DNA from: Aphelocoma coerulescens
Lineage: Eukaryota; Chordata; Aves; Passeriformes; Corvidae
DNA: 64,000 bases
Direction of reading: 5' to 3'
Assembly (NCBI RefSeq): GCF_041296385.1
Contig: NC_091020.1
Coordinates: 23,844,501 to 23,908,500, forward strand
Shown here: positions 12,705 through 24,526 of the stretch, one piece after another
Numbering within the stretch: position 1 is the stretch's first letter
Layout of the letters: each line of letters begins with the position of its first letter
Notes under the pieces: model-generated
Database searches by the model: none
What the model was told of the DNA's origin: nothing
What the model saw: the letters and a program-made list of their open reading frames with translations, nothing else
Made by a program: the position numbers and the translations under genes

Positions 12705-15700
12705 CTAGTAGTAGTCCTCCTCACTCTCCCCGTAGTCCTCAGGTGGCACGCGGGGCTTCGGCAGGGAGAAGTCTGTCAGGTTGAGTTGGTCTGAAATGGC
12801 AGCATGGGGACAATGTGACATTGCCATCCTGCTGTGCCTGTCCCCTTCCCCACCAGGACCAAAGCCAAACCGTGCACGGCAGTTTTCTGCAGCATCCCCA
12901 GCCCAGCCCTATGCTCCAGCAGCTCCTGCCATACCGGTGCACTGTGCCCAAACATCCCTTCCCGTGTCCCCATGAGAGCATGGGGATAGGATGCGGTGCT
13001 CACCCGGCGTGAAGACGGTCAGGCTGGCCACTGCCACCACCTCCCCGACCCTGTTCCTGGCGAAGCAGCGGTACGTGCCCTCATCCGTCACCCGCACACC
13101 CTGGATCTGGAGCCAGCCTGTCACTTCATACTTCTGGGGGCCGCCTCTGAACTGCAAGAAGGGGGGATTTCTGTCAGCACTTGTGGCAGAAGCAAGGGGA
13201 AATCTATGCCACAGAGCCTCGGGTCCCCTGTTTCAGCAGGCAGTGAGGTCCCAGGGTTGCTCTGGCAGCAACCATGCTATTTTCTGTTTATCCCCAGGAA
13301 AAAATAAGCTTTTCCTGACCCAGCTGGGCTGTGGCTGTGTTTGCAGGCTGCTATTATGGTGCACTGGCCAGGGGTGGAGGACAGTAGAGTTTCCTCCAGC
13401 CAGGCAGTGTAGCCCCACTCAGGGCGAAGTTCCTCAGCTGGACTCTGAGACAGGCTATGGGGAGGCTTGAAGGACAGAAAGATGGAAGTGGGCCATGGTG
13501 CCAGGTTCCACCTGCTCCCCTGGCTCCTTCCATCCATTCCACCACAGTTTCTTCCCCATCAGTGCCTGGCTGAGGTGCATGGCCCTTTTGCCTCTGCCCA
13601 CACCCTTTAATAGCTAGGTATGCCCAGCTGGGTGCTATATTTGGGGTTGGCTGCAGGCAGGGTGCTGACCCCTGGGCCTGCCAGCTCTGGGAGGGAAGCC
13701 CTGCTGAAAGGAAAAAAGGGCAGGAGCCGCCTGAGTGTGCTGGTAGGACCAGAGGACAACCCAGGCTGGAAGGCACTCGGGAGATCCTCTTTCCCTGACA
13801 GTGGGACTGCAACTGAAGCCAGCATGCACAGCAAACTAAAGGCAGGGAAGTGGGAAACTCCCTGCCTCAGGACTCTATGAATATGAATAAGTTCAAAAAC
13901 TACTAGAGGAGATCACAGAAGAGAGCTATGCTGATGGCTCCTACCACCGAGACACCAGCCATGGTTCAGTCAGTCCTCATGGTGTGCAGCCTCCAGTCAC
14001 CCCTTCTCATCCCCAGGCAGCCAGGCTTGGCCATTCCCAGAGTGTGACCACTCTCAGGTCTGGTTGTCCATGAGCTCTGAGAAGCATTGGCTCACCTTGG
14101 GGTCGTCTTCAATGCCCCAGGCACACCACTCACCTGGACAGAGATGTGGGGGTCATCTCCAGGCAGCAGCATCTCCATGCCATCCTTCCTCCACTCGATG
14201 GATGCCATGGGGTAGGCAAAGACCTCGCAGCCAAAGATGACATCCTGCCCAGTGATGTTCCATGTGTCATAGGGAGGAGAGGTGATCTGAGGCTCTGGGG
14301 AGGGGGGTAGAAGAGAGCAGGGTAGGATCAGAAGAGGTCCCACCCTTGGCAGGTCCCACGAGATCTCTTGGGCTGGTCTCTGGAGCAGCAGCATTTGGTT
14401 CACATAGAGATGCTGGGACCCCTCCCATGCCTCTCTCCTCTCCCTCCCATGGCAGACCCTCACCTTTCCCAAGGACATGGTCCCTCCTCGCAGCTGGGAC
14501 TGGGAGATCCCTCCTCAGTCACCCCCCCCCCCAGCCCATGGAGGGTTGCCATCCCTGCTGGCCTGAGTCTCCCTGCCTGTGCAATGATGCTCAAGGGACA
14601 CATTGCAGCAGGAACAGTGCAATGACAGCTATGTTACAAAGCAAAGCTCTCCTGAGCGATTGGAGCATGCTCCTCCTGTGGGAGAAAGGCCAAGGGGCGC
14701 TCATCCAGCCTGAGGCTGGTGAGGATGGATGAGGTAGTTGAGCTTCCAGCCAAATGAGGCCTCTGCTCTGACACAATGAATGACACAATGCTCGTGCCAG
14801 CAATGAAGGGAGTCAGCAGGTCCCCATCTGCTGGACGGAGCCAACACCTCTGGGTTCCACATCCCTTCCCTGGAGGGATGGAGTGAGGATTACCCTTGTT
14901 ACCCACACCTGCTCTGTGAGCTGGCTCATAGCATGAACCAGAGGTCAAGAGAAGGTTTCCACCTCCAAACACACCTGGGAAAACACCCAAGAACATGATG
15001 ATCTACAGAAAATAAGGTCAACTTTGACATCCCTCAGGCTGTGGTGACAGCACTGGGTGACCTGTGCCGGACTGGGCAGGCTGGAGCATGGCCTTCCTGC
15101 CATGTCCCCTTCCTGTGCCCTCTCAGCCTCCACCTGAGCTGTAAATAGGAGACGGAAACCACACAGCCAAGCCAAACCAACCCCAGTTTCTATTTGCAGG
15201 AGGCAGGCACAGGCACATTTCTTGGGAGCAACAGGCCAGTGTGAACCCAGCACCATTGCCAAGAATTTGCTAAGAGTTCCCTGGAACTTCCCCATCTGCT
15301 CCAGCAGGATTTGTTGCTTCCCATAAACTCCACTCCCTCTTGACAAAGCTGCTCCCAGATTTCTCCAATCCACTGGATGTGCAAGGGGCTCCCCCAGAGC
15401 AGCAGGGTGGGGGGGGGCTGGTGGGAGCCTGACACTGCATGGAGCAGCCTTCAGTGCAGCCCTGTCCCTGTGGTTTTGCTGCCAGGTGAAACAGTTAGGT
15501 CAGACCCCCTTGCTTGTCCCTTCCCACAGCTCCAGGGCCACTACCTGACTCGCAGGGACCCTCATGGGCCACGGTGAGGTTGGCATCAGGGTGGGCATGA
15601 GCAGCCTCCAGGAACCTGCAGATCTGGGCATAGGTTTTGCCATCGGAGCCGCAGAGGGCCAGGTGGGAGAGGCAGGCGCACTGGGGCTCGGGCACCTCTC

Positions 15701-16052
15701 CATGACGCAAGTCCCCGGCATCCAACCGGCACTCCAGGTGCTCCCCACACTTGCCATAGAAGTGGTTGGTGTTGTCCAGGTCGCAGATCTGTCCCTCCAG
15801 GTTGGCACATTCCCAGCAGCAGTCGCAGGCATCCCGCACTGTGCCAGCCAGGCACCCGCGTGGCATCGGGCACTCCTCTGGCTGGCACTCGCTGCAGCCC
15901 TCCCCTTCCTCCAGCAGCCGTTGCCAGCCCCGCTGGAGGTAGTCAGAGGTGCTGGGAAAAGCCTGGCCCAGCTGGAGCAAAGCCCAGTGCAAGGAGAGCA
16001 AGGAAAACATGAGGCGAGAGATGCTGAGGGGCTTGGCTTGAGACATCCTCAT
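12705..16052 (-). CDS. KAZALD1: Kazal-type serine protease inhibitor domain protein 1 (IGFBP-rP10-like)
   Basis: A secreted protein of the IGFBP-related family. Coding exons (minus strand): 16052-15545, 14294-14134, 13151-13004, 12790-12705. They join in phase with GT-AG introns to give 300 aa, close to the mammalian length of about 304. A hydrophobic signal peptide lies at about residues 13-31. A cysteine-rich IGFBP-like N-terminal module spans about 52-110 (ECANLEGQICDL). A Kazal domain spans about 123-168 (CGSDGKTYAQIC...GPC) with an N-glycosylation site N158-L-T. An Ig domain spans exons 2-4, with its cysteines in IFGCEVFAYP and DEGTYRCFA. The tail is acidic and ends in DYY. Met1, Met3 or Met15 could start translation; Met1 is chosen as the first in frame. 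The start exon probably begins at 16145 after a good pyrimidine tract and CAG. Family members are linked to bone and matrix biology; that role is not visible in the sequence. Confidence 0.95.
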
Positions 16053-17654
16053 GGCAGCTCCTCTATCCCAGTCCCACTGTCACTTGGACGGGGATTTCTG
16101 GCACTGCTCTGGTCTCCCTGTCTAGATCTGAGGAGCCATCCTGGCCTGTGAGGAGGGAGAAGATGTGTTACTGGTGAAGGAAGTGTCTCCCACTCCTTCA
16201 TCTCCTGGCTGGCTTGCTCTGAGCAGCAGCACTGCACGATGTGCAGGGGAGGGTTGCTTCCAGCCCCTCTCACCCCCAGCCCCACAGCCACAGCCTTTGC
16301 ACCCTGGAGCTCCCCAACCAGCTCCTGCCCTGAGTCGCTGAACATCTTCTGGAGGGATAGTACTGATGACCCCAGTCCCACCAGGTTTCATCCTTGTTCC
16401 CTTGGCAGCCCAGCATGCAAAGTCCAGCCTCCTCTGACTCCAGCATAGCCTGGGAAGCCACAGGGCTGGCAGGGCACTGGACAGGCTGTTCTACAACATT
16501 ATGGTTCAGCATGACCATACCCTGCTCTTGGGCTCCTGTCAGAAAGCTGCTCTCAAGCCCCTTTTCTTCCCCACTGATTTGCAAGAATCACGAGCCCTTT
16601 TTTCCTCCCTCACCATCCATACAAGCACAATGGAATGGCTGATCCTGCAGACATCGTGCTCTTTCTGTGCTAGAAGCAGCCAAGCCAGGAGAATGCTCCC
16701 AGTCATGCCTGGCTTTTGTTCTCCTTCCCTCCCTGCACTGTAACCCCTCTCCTTAGGCACCACCTACATGAGCAGGGGGAAAAATGCCCACTCCGCAGAA
16801 GGTTTTGTGACCCCCCTCAGTTATCACACAGGCAACTGAGGCTGAGCATGGAGGAGCTCAGTGCACAGGTGGGCTACCAGTGGACTGACAGCAGACCCAG
16901 TGTGGTCAGCCTGTACCAGCACAGCAGGGTCCCTGCTCCCAAACCCCAAGCCTGCATTACCTACTCAGGGTAACAAGAGGCTGTTTTACTCCGGGCTTCC
17001 CAACTCTGCTGGGGGATAAAACGTGACATCTCAGAGCCTGTCCCCAGAGAGGGTGACAATGAACCAAATCCCTTTGTGAACATCCCTCCCTGCCCCCTGT
17101 TATATCCTGGTTGCCTTCCCTGAGTTGGGGTGAGGTTATGGTCCCCTGCCCAAGGGCGACCCAGCACAAGCGAGCGGGGCTGGGGAGGGGGCCCAGGCAG
17201 ACAGCCTGTCCCCTCTCCTCCCACTGGGAACAGCACCGAACGGCAAGATGCAGCCCCACCCAGCTACAGCCCCCACTCTCGGGGCTAACACAGCCCAGAG
17301 CTGGGGTGGGGATGGCCCGGGCAGTGGGTTACATATATGCATCCCCCGGATAACGAACCGTGGAGATTTGACCCATTTACCAAAGACCACCGAGCCCCCC
17401 AGGGATGGAAAGGGGCAGCGGGTACCAGTGCTGGAGCCCTCCCCCGGCCCACCCTGCCCCAGTCTGTACGGAGCAAGGCTCCATCCCTCGATGGATGTGG
17501 GAGGCCAGAGAACGGGTACGGGGTAATTGCAAAGTTGGTCTCTGGCTCCTCACCTCCGGGGTGCAGGCGCTGGGGGTGCTGGAAGAGTGCTGGGAAGAGG
17601 CACGACGTCCCCTGGGGTCCCCCAGGAGCCACCCCGCCATAAGCCGCCACTTAC

Positions 17655-17960
17655 CGGAGGCGCCGGTGCCGGGGGCCGCGGGTGCGCAGTGGCCGTGGCG
17701 GCGGGGCTGCTGGCCCCCAGGGCTGCCGGCCCCCGGCCGCTCCGGCACCGCCGTGATGTCAGCGAAACGTGAATCCCCCCGCCCCTCTCCGGGCCCGCGG
17801 CCCGTCCCTGGACCGGGACACGGGCTGGCCGGCACCCCTTCCCTGCCGGGGTCCCTCCACGCACCGCACCCTGGCCCCGGGGCTCTGCCGCTCCGGCTCC
17901 CTGGCACCGGCACCTCCCCGCAGACCCCCACGCTGGGATCACCCCGAGTCGTGTGCAGGA
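17655..17960 (-). promoter_or_regulatory. KAZALD1: Probable KAZALD1 promoter and 5' UTR exon in CpG-rich patch
   Basis: A GC- and CpG-rich block lies about 1.5 kb upstream of the KAZALD1 start-codon exon. On the minus strand it contains a strong splice donor, CTCCG|GTAAGTGG (exon end 17655). A 5' UTR exon ending here and spliced to the acceptor at 16146/16145 would give the usual organisation of a noncoding first exon. The transcription start cannot be placed. Confidence 0.6.
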
Positions 17961-20859
17961 CCTGCGCTAATGCTCCGCCCCATCCATGGGGCAGGAGGAG
18001 ACTGGGGTCCCCTCCTTTGCAGGAGTCCTTGGGGACAAGTGAATGGGAGAGGTGGGCATGGCCAAGGAAGTGGTCAAAAGCGTCTCTCAACCTGTAATTT
18101 AGTTGGGAAACATAGACTGAAAAGTTGAGCAGCTGCTATAAGTAAACGGGGGATAACTCCCGGGGGATGTCTGCACTCCCCGCGCACCAGGAGCCAGGTG
18201 TGAAGGGAGTATTGGGATGTCAACCACGGCGTTACCTTGGCTGGAGTGAAGCTATCGGGAGCAAGGGTGGGGCTGCTCCGTGCCACAGCAGTGCAAAACC
18301 CCTGTGCCCACGGCTGGGGCTCCAGACCTCCCCGGCAAGCTGCCTTGCTGCTCCCTGCCTCAGTTTCCCTGGCTCTGAGGAGGGGGGAGCCAGCATGCCT
18401 TCGCAGTACAAACATGCACTGTTCATTTGCATCTTGCTCCGGATGCTGTGCCGGGGGGGATCACACAGCCCACTCCTCTCCAGGCAAGGAATTCGTGGGA
18501 TTTAGTTCCCCTGTGAAGCTCAAGCAAATCAGGACCCCTCTAAGGATCCGGTTTCCTTCACCATGATGCAAAAATCTGCTTTTGCTTTCCAACACCCTCC
18601 TGCAAATTCGTTCCGGGTTCCAGGGCTTTTGCTCGGTCATGTTGTGAATCCAGCCATGTCTAATGATGGAAAATGCAGCAGGCTTCAGCCCCCTTAAATC
18701 TGTCTTTGCCAGCCAAACTCCCCTCTCCAACCCCCTGCTGCAGAGTGGGGTTTCCTGCCAGCTCTGCCTTCAGCCTCACGTCCCACTCCCCCTCTGTGGC
18801 CCCCAGCCCCTTGGCTCAGGGCTGCCTTCCTCCCTGGCTCCCCTTGTCCAGCCTATTGAATGCGGTCCCCACATGTCACAAGTTTTCAGGTCCAGCATCC
18901 ACGAGTTGTGGAGCAGCTGGGGCTGCAGCTGTTTTGGGAGCAGGGAAAAAGTCAGGAAGGGCTGAGGTTTTCCTACATGCAGCCCCAGAGCTGGGTCAGA
19001 GCCTGAGCAGAGAGGAGACAGACTGTAGGTGACCCAGACAGGGGTGCTGAGCCTCCTGGGCTATCCCTGCCATACCACCCTTCCTGCCTTGAGGCATCCC
19101 TGCACCAAACACACCCTCACTTGCCCCTGCTCCACACAGGGGGAAAAGCAGTGGGGCAAGGCTGGCCCATCTGCCCACAAAGCTCCTGGCCAGCACAGAA
19201 ACAGAGCCAGCACTTAAATCCCAGGCACTGCTGAAATCAGGAGCCACCGGTGTTTCAGGTTATTTTTGTCTCTTGCCCTCAGCAAGCGGGAACAGGCCCC
19301 AGTACTGCTGTCCTGTCCCCACACATGGCTCCTTCTCCCATGTGCCAAGGCCTGAGCCCCCATCTTCATGGGATTATCACGGCCTCTGCGTGGCTGGATT
19401 CATCTGAGCATCACTGTGGCATCAGCCACAAACAAGGGAGAACCCCTGGCCAAAGGGGAAACCCAAGCACAGATCTGAGCAGGAACAGCTCCAGTTGTGG
19501 AGCAACACAACCCAGCCCCAGAAAGCCCAGGGCAGCTCAGCTCAGCTCAACAAGATGGAGCTCAAACCTGGCAGATAATTAAACCTCCTGCTTAATGAGA
19601 CTATTGAATGTGCTAATAAACAGTAGCAGCTATGAATGAGGGGTAGAAGATGTAACCTGTGCTTAACAAGGAGTTCTGCTCAATCACACCTGAAGTCGAT
19701 CAACACAGCCACGGCTGCAAAGGGGGTTTGTGGCTTATGTTGCTTGACAACTTCGTGGGAAAAAGAGTGATCACCGCCCTGCGCGGCCCGGCACTTGGGT
19801 AAATCCCTACCAGTGCTGGCTAGTCCTCTCTCCTTTTTCCTCACTTTTCATGAGCCCAGTGAAGCTCCTGGAATTGGGCTTTGAAGGCTGAGCCTTAAGC
19901 ACCAAAGCCTCCTCCTCCTTTCCTGGTGGGTTGCTCCCCATCACTGTTTTCTCATCTTGTGATGGTCCCATTGAAGCCAGGAATCCATGGGTGCTCCTGG
20001 CAGCCCCACGTCCATGGCATCGCTCTGGAGCTCTGTCATCACACTGAAACACGTGACATCCAGTCAAGGGTACCACACAGCTCCTGGCCCCACTGACCCC
20101 TCTGCAGCTTTGGGCTGATCCCCCAGACACCCCACAGTGACCTGGGGTTTACGGCAGATGAAGCCAAGGGAAAAATCCGCTCTGGAAAGAAAGCCCTAGG
20201 CCAAGTGACTCAATGTACGTCATGTGAGGCAGGGCTGGCAAGCAGCATTGGGGCTGGGCTGGTGGGGTTGAGAATGTGGGTTATGTCACAGCAGAAGCAA
20301 ATGTCACTGGAGATCCCGGGACAGAACGCTGCCGACGCACTGCCTGGGGCTGTGGGGGTCTCCGTCTGATAATAAACCAAATCTCTCTCATTTCACGTCA
20401 AATACACTCTGTTTCCTGCTGTCTGACAGCCTGAAACAGCCCTGTTCTGGCCAGCCCACACCAAGGCTACGTGGTTCTCGAGGAGTCCCAGCCACATTCC
20501 AGGGCTCCACTGTGGGGACGAGGCACGGGCAGCAGGCAGGTCCCCCCCGCCTGCGTGCCAGGCCGGACCCGCTCTGGGAAGCAGCCAGGCTCAGGTTTCT
20601 CCAGGCTTTTCCAGACCGAATTCCTCTGAAGAACCAACCCGTCAGCAAATTCTTGGGGAAGCGGTTGCAGCTGTGTGCAGGGTGAGCCGGCCCCGAGGCT
20701 CGATGGCCGAATGGTAAGGGACGTCCCGGTCCCCAGTTTGCCCAGGATCCCCGGCTCCATCCCCTCAGGAATCATGCCGTTTCCTGAGGTTTTCCCACCA
20801 GCCCCATCCAAGCGCGAGTCTAATAACCCGGGGGCAGGAACCGAAAAGGCGGCGGGGGC

Positions 20860-21140
20860 TGCATTCCCGGGATGTCCCCGCGCTGGCACGGTGGTGCCAA
20901 CTTTGACACTCCTGTGCCGGGTGAGAGCGGATCCCACCGCCCTGTGACCGGCCCGGCTCCTCCCACACCCCGACCCCGCAGCAAACAGGAGCACCCCGCA
21001 GCCCTGCGTGTCCCCGCCCGGCCCGCGGGGCCGCCCGGCACAGGGCGCGGGTGGCGGTGCGGGCAGGCGGCTGCGGGGTCTCTGCTGCCACCTCCAGGGC
21101 ACTGCTGGCCTCGTCCCGGCCCCTTGCGGCGACACTGACC
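20860..21140. promoter_or_regulatory. CpG-rich patch, unassigned
   Basis: A CpG-dense, GC-rich stretch with no assigned gene. It could be the promoter of an unrecognised noncoding transcript or an alternative first exon of KAZALD1. I see no convincing coding frame with domain content. Confidence 0.35.
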
Positions 21141-21539
21141 CTGTACCTGGGGGCTGCAGGACCTGGAGTAATGCACGGACCACCACCCTTATCTTCCCGT
21201 GCGCTAAAAGTCCCGCTATCAGCCGAGCCTGGGAGCCCTCACCGCAGTGTGGTGTCCTGAGGGGCTTGGGTACATCCTCCTGTGGTGGGGGATCCTCTGT
21301 TCAGCCTGCCCTGGTGCTCAGGGCTGCATGGCCCCCCCAGACGGGGTGGGCGCTCCAGAGGGTGCTGCCAGCTCAGTGGCACCGCGCCCGCTGTCTCCTT
21401 TGCCACCCTCCCTTTCCCCAGTCTCCAGAAGCGCCAGCAGGGCTGGGATGCAGCCAGGGAAGGTGACCCGCTGCCAGCACCTCGGCACCCCCTTCCACTG
21501 GGGAGGGGGAGCCTGCCCGCACCCCCCTGCAAGAGGCTG

Positions 21540-21725
21540 CCCATTTCCAGGCGTCATTAAAGAGCAATTAGCTGGAAATTAAGCTGAGAACAAGTATTGA
21601 TTAGCTCATTAAGGCTGGGGGAGCCGGCTGAGGCGGTAGGAATTGCTGCCGCTCGCGCTCATTATGGGCAAGGTTAAACTATGTGGTCGGGCAGCTCATT
21701 AAAAATGCCAGGGACCAATCGATGA
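21540..21725. promoter_or_regulatory. Homeodomain-site-rich island, candidate enhancer
   Basis: In under 200 bp there are repeated TAAT/ATTA cores (CATTAAAGAG, CAATTAGCTGG, AAATTAAGC, TGATTAGCTCATTAAGG, GCTCATTATGG, CTCATTAAAAATG) plus CAATCGAT-type sites. They are embedded in GC-rich DNA and there is no coding potential. This composition is typical of deeply conserved developmental enhancers. Assignment to a target gene (TLX1 lies nearby in other vertebrates) is inference. Confidence 0.4.
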
Positions 21726-22469
21726 CCCCAGCCCAGCGCCGCCCAGCGCCCCCAGCACCCCTGGGGACATCCAGCTGCTGTCTTTCTGGGACTGGCCCTT
21801 GACCTCTGTGATGAGCCATCTCGGGAAGGGACCGAGCATCTTTGCTCCCCGGCATCCACTGCTGCATCCTGGGCTCCCCTGCGGAGGCAGTGGTGTCACT
21901 TCTGGGCTTGTCAACCCCCCAAAACTGACTGACCAAGAGAGTTTTCTCTCCCCCAATCAGGAGAATCCACGGGGACATGTTCCCCCTAGCACAGCGAAGT
22001 GGCTATTGTCTGTGGGCTCACTGCACTGCTGGCCACCTCCGGCGCAGAGCAGACACCGTGGCTGCTTTGCACAGCGGCACCCCAGACCTGCAACGCACCA
22101 CAGACGAGTTTGTCGTGTCTCTGCCTCGCGGTGCCAGCTTGTGCAGGTGGGGGACAGACCAAAGGGGATCTCAGGGGTGGAATGAAAGCAGATGACAGGT
22201 GAAAGACACTCAGTGGCTCTGTGTGGCCGAATACTGCCACACCACACTGCCCTGTATCCCACCCTCACAGCTCGGGGGGTGACCCCAGACTCTGCCCAGC
22301 CAGATCCACTCAGCCGGACCCAGCCGCCCTGAACATCTGTGTCTCTGGTCCCATGTCCCTCCCATTTCCATCTCTGCCTCTCGTGGCCGCCAGCAGCTCA
22401 GGGCCAGCTCCCAGCCAGCACACACACGGAGGGTGTCCCTGCAAAGCCGGGCAGTGTGTGTGGGAGGAG

Positions 22470-22765
22470 GCAGGTGTCATCATTATTTTTGTTTTCTTTA
22501 CACTGCTCTGGAAATATATTGTATTCTCAGATAATCCCGTTCAATTACACCACAATAAAACACATAATAAAAACGTAATTCATTTTTCCTGAGCGCTCCA
22601 TCTCCCTGTGTCTTGGCAAGCTATTAAAAATTTGTCTTCATTTTTCTGGCAAGAGCCTTGTACCTTTTCATCTTTAATTTATGAGAGCAGAATAGCTACT
22701 GACAAGCCCTTATTGCACGGCGAGGGGCTGCATTATTTATAAGCCACCAATGGCTGGCTCAGGGG
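22470..22765. promoter_or_regulatory. AT-rich island, candidate enhancer
   Basis: About 300 bp of sharply AT-richer sequence with TAAT/ATTA cores, TTTATTT, GATAAT and TTCATTTTTC motifs, bounded by GC-rich sequence on both sides and without an ORF of note. It is a candidate conserved noncoding element; no proof from a single sequence. Confidence 0.4.
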
Positions 22766-23645
22766 AGATATTTGCAATATTCCAGGGCTGGGAGAAGGAG
22801 GGGGACAGATCCCTGACATGCCTGTCCCAATCCACTCACTTCCCCACCCTGGATGGGTGCTGGGTGCAGGTGTTCTCCTGGCTGCCCCTCGAGGGGAGCA
22901 GCCCCAGCCTGGCCTCTGTCAGCCCCTGCCAGCTGTGGCACAGGGTTGCTTTGGGCTGCCTGGCACTGCTGCATCTGCCCCTCCTGGCCTTTGCAGTGGC
23001 TCTCGCTCCTCCATCCTTCAGCACAGGGCACTGCAGAGCACGGCTGCCTCCATCCCTCCTCTCCCTGGATGGACATCCATCGCTCCTTCTGCCTGCCCTA
23101 GTTGGACAGAAAGATGAGGGAGAGGCAGCTGCTGCCCACAGGCTGGCCAGGGTCCGGTGACAGCAGCTATGTGCTCTCCAATGTGCTCTCCAATAATCGT
23201 GCATAGAAAGTGGGATAAAAATAGTCCTGCAGCGGAGGCACAGGAGCAGGGCCCCAACTGTCCTGTGAGCGGGCTGCAAGAGGGGGTGTGAGTGTGGGCA
23301 GAGCCAGGGTGACGCTCTGGCCTCTCCAAACCAGCAGCATCCAGGGCAGCAGCTTAGCAAAGCTCTGCGTAGCGGCGAGGCCCAAAGCCGACTGTACTAA
23401 AAAAAGCCCTCCTGACAGCTGGATAAGCTTAAACACACACCAGGCCAGCCAGAGCTGCTGCAAAGGCAGCGAGCTGGAAAGCAGGGAGCAGAACCCAGCC
23501 CCAGGGGGTGCAGAGGCACCCCAGAAGCCAGCCTGCCCCTCCCTCCTGCTCCCATCCTCACCCCAACAGCAGCTCCTTTCCACCATATACAAACTAGCAA
23601 TCAGCACGCTTCTCTTTGCTGTTGGTTTTGTATAAACAATCTGCC

Positions 23646-23651
23646 TTTATT
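23646..23651 (-). terminator. SFXN3: SFXN3 polyadenylation signal AATAAA
   Basis: The plus strand reads TTTATT, so AATAAA lies on the minus strand about 0.88 kb downstream of the SFXN3 stop. It is the first canonical signal in that direction and sits in an AT-rich tail, as expected for a 3' UTR end. Confidence 0.7.
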
Positions 23652-24526
23652 GTTTGGTATATATAGGTACATTATATGTATATCAAAAATATCTAGAGGA
23701 AACCACAGTGCACTTAAAGCTATTTGAGAAGGTCCACCTGAAAGCAAGCACTCCAGGAGGGGGTAAAGTAACCCCTCAGGGGAAGCCCAGCCTTGAACAC
23801 AGATGGCATTAAAATGAGAAGAAAAACCAAGACTCTACTGGGATTAGAATGTGCCATTTGCTCTGGGGATGGAAGCAGCAGAAAGCCAGATTAAATCCCC
23901 AGAGCAGCCCAGAGGAGAGCAGAAGGTGAGCTGGGAGCACATGCCTGGGCTGGGAGAGCCCCCTCACTCTGAGTTCAAGCCACTGAGCAATTGATCACTC
24001 ACCCCAGCTATTTCAGGTATGGGGAGCTTTCCTCTCCGAAAGCTGCTCTGCCACCCCCAGGCACCAGCTGCTGAACCGCTGGGCACCATAGGGTGCCTGC
24101 AGAGGTGTTCTACCTTCAATTGCTGATTCTCTGCTGCCTCCTAAAGCTGGGGAGCACCATTTTTTTCCTCACCCCACATTTCTTCTCCTCCACCACAGCT
24201 CACAAGGTCCCTGGTGTCGCTGCCCGCACTTCCCTGTGCACTGCACAGAGCTACAGGCACATGCAGAGTAAGCACAGGAGGAGTGCACCAGGGTGCCAGC
24301 CAAGAGGTCCCCAGAGCAGGGCTGAGCCGGGCATGGAGACAGGGTTTGGTGTGGTGCTGCATGGCTGCAGGCACCCCGGGAAGCAGGGCTGAGCACCTGG
24401 GACCTACGGACACGCAAGGGCCAAGGGAAAGCGGCGGCAGCCCCAAGGGGATCCGAAGGGCGAAGCTCAGCGATGCGCTGGCCCAGCAGCTCCGTGGGAC
24501 ACATCTTGGCCACCACAGGAGCCCAT

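Larger units (their letters stand above)
18100..23600. other. Intergenic region between KAZALD1 and SFXN3
   Basis: No coding exon chain is recognisable. The stretch holds a CpG-rich patch (about 20.86-21.14 kb) and AT-rich islands at 19.56-19.77, 21.54-21.72 and 22.47-22.76 kb that look regulatory. The rest is unremarkable GC-rich sequence. Confidence 0.6.

Noticed and set aside
20698..20725. tRNA-like A box (GATGGCCGAATGGTAAGG)
   Set aside because: No B box (GGTTCGANTCC) and no cloverleaf-compatible pairing follow within tRNA length.
23600..23720. AT-rich block considered as an enhancer island
   Set aside because: It coincides with the minus-strand AATAAA that best ends the SFXN3 3' UTR, which explains the composition.
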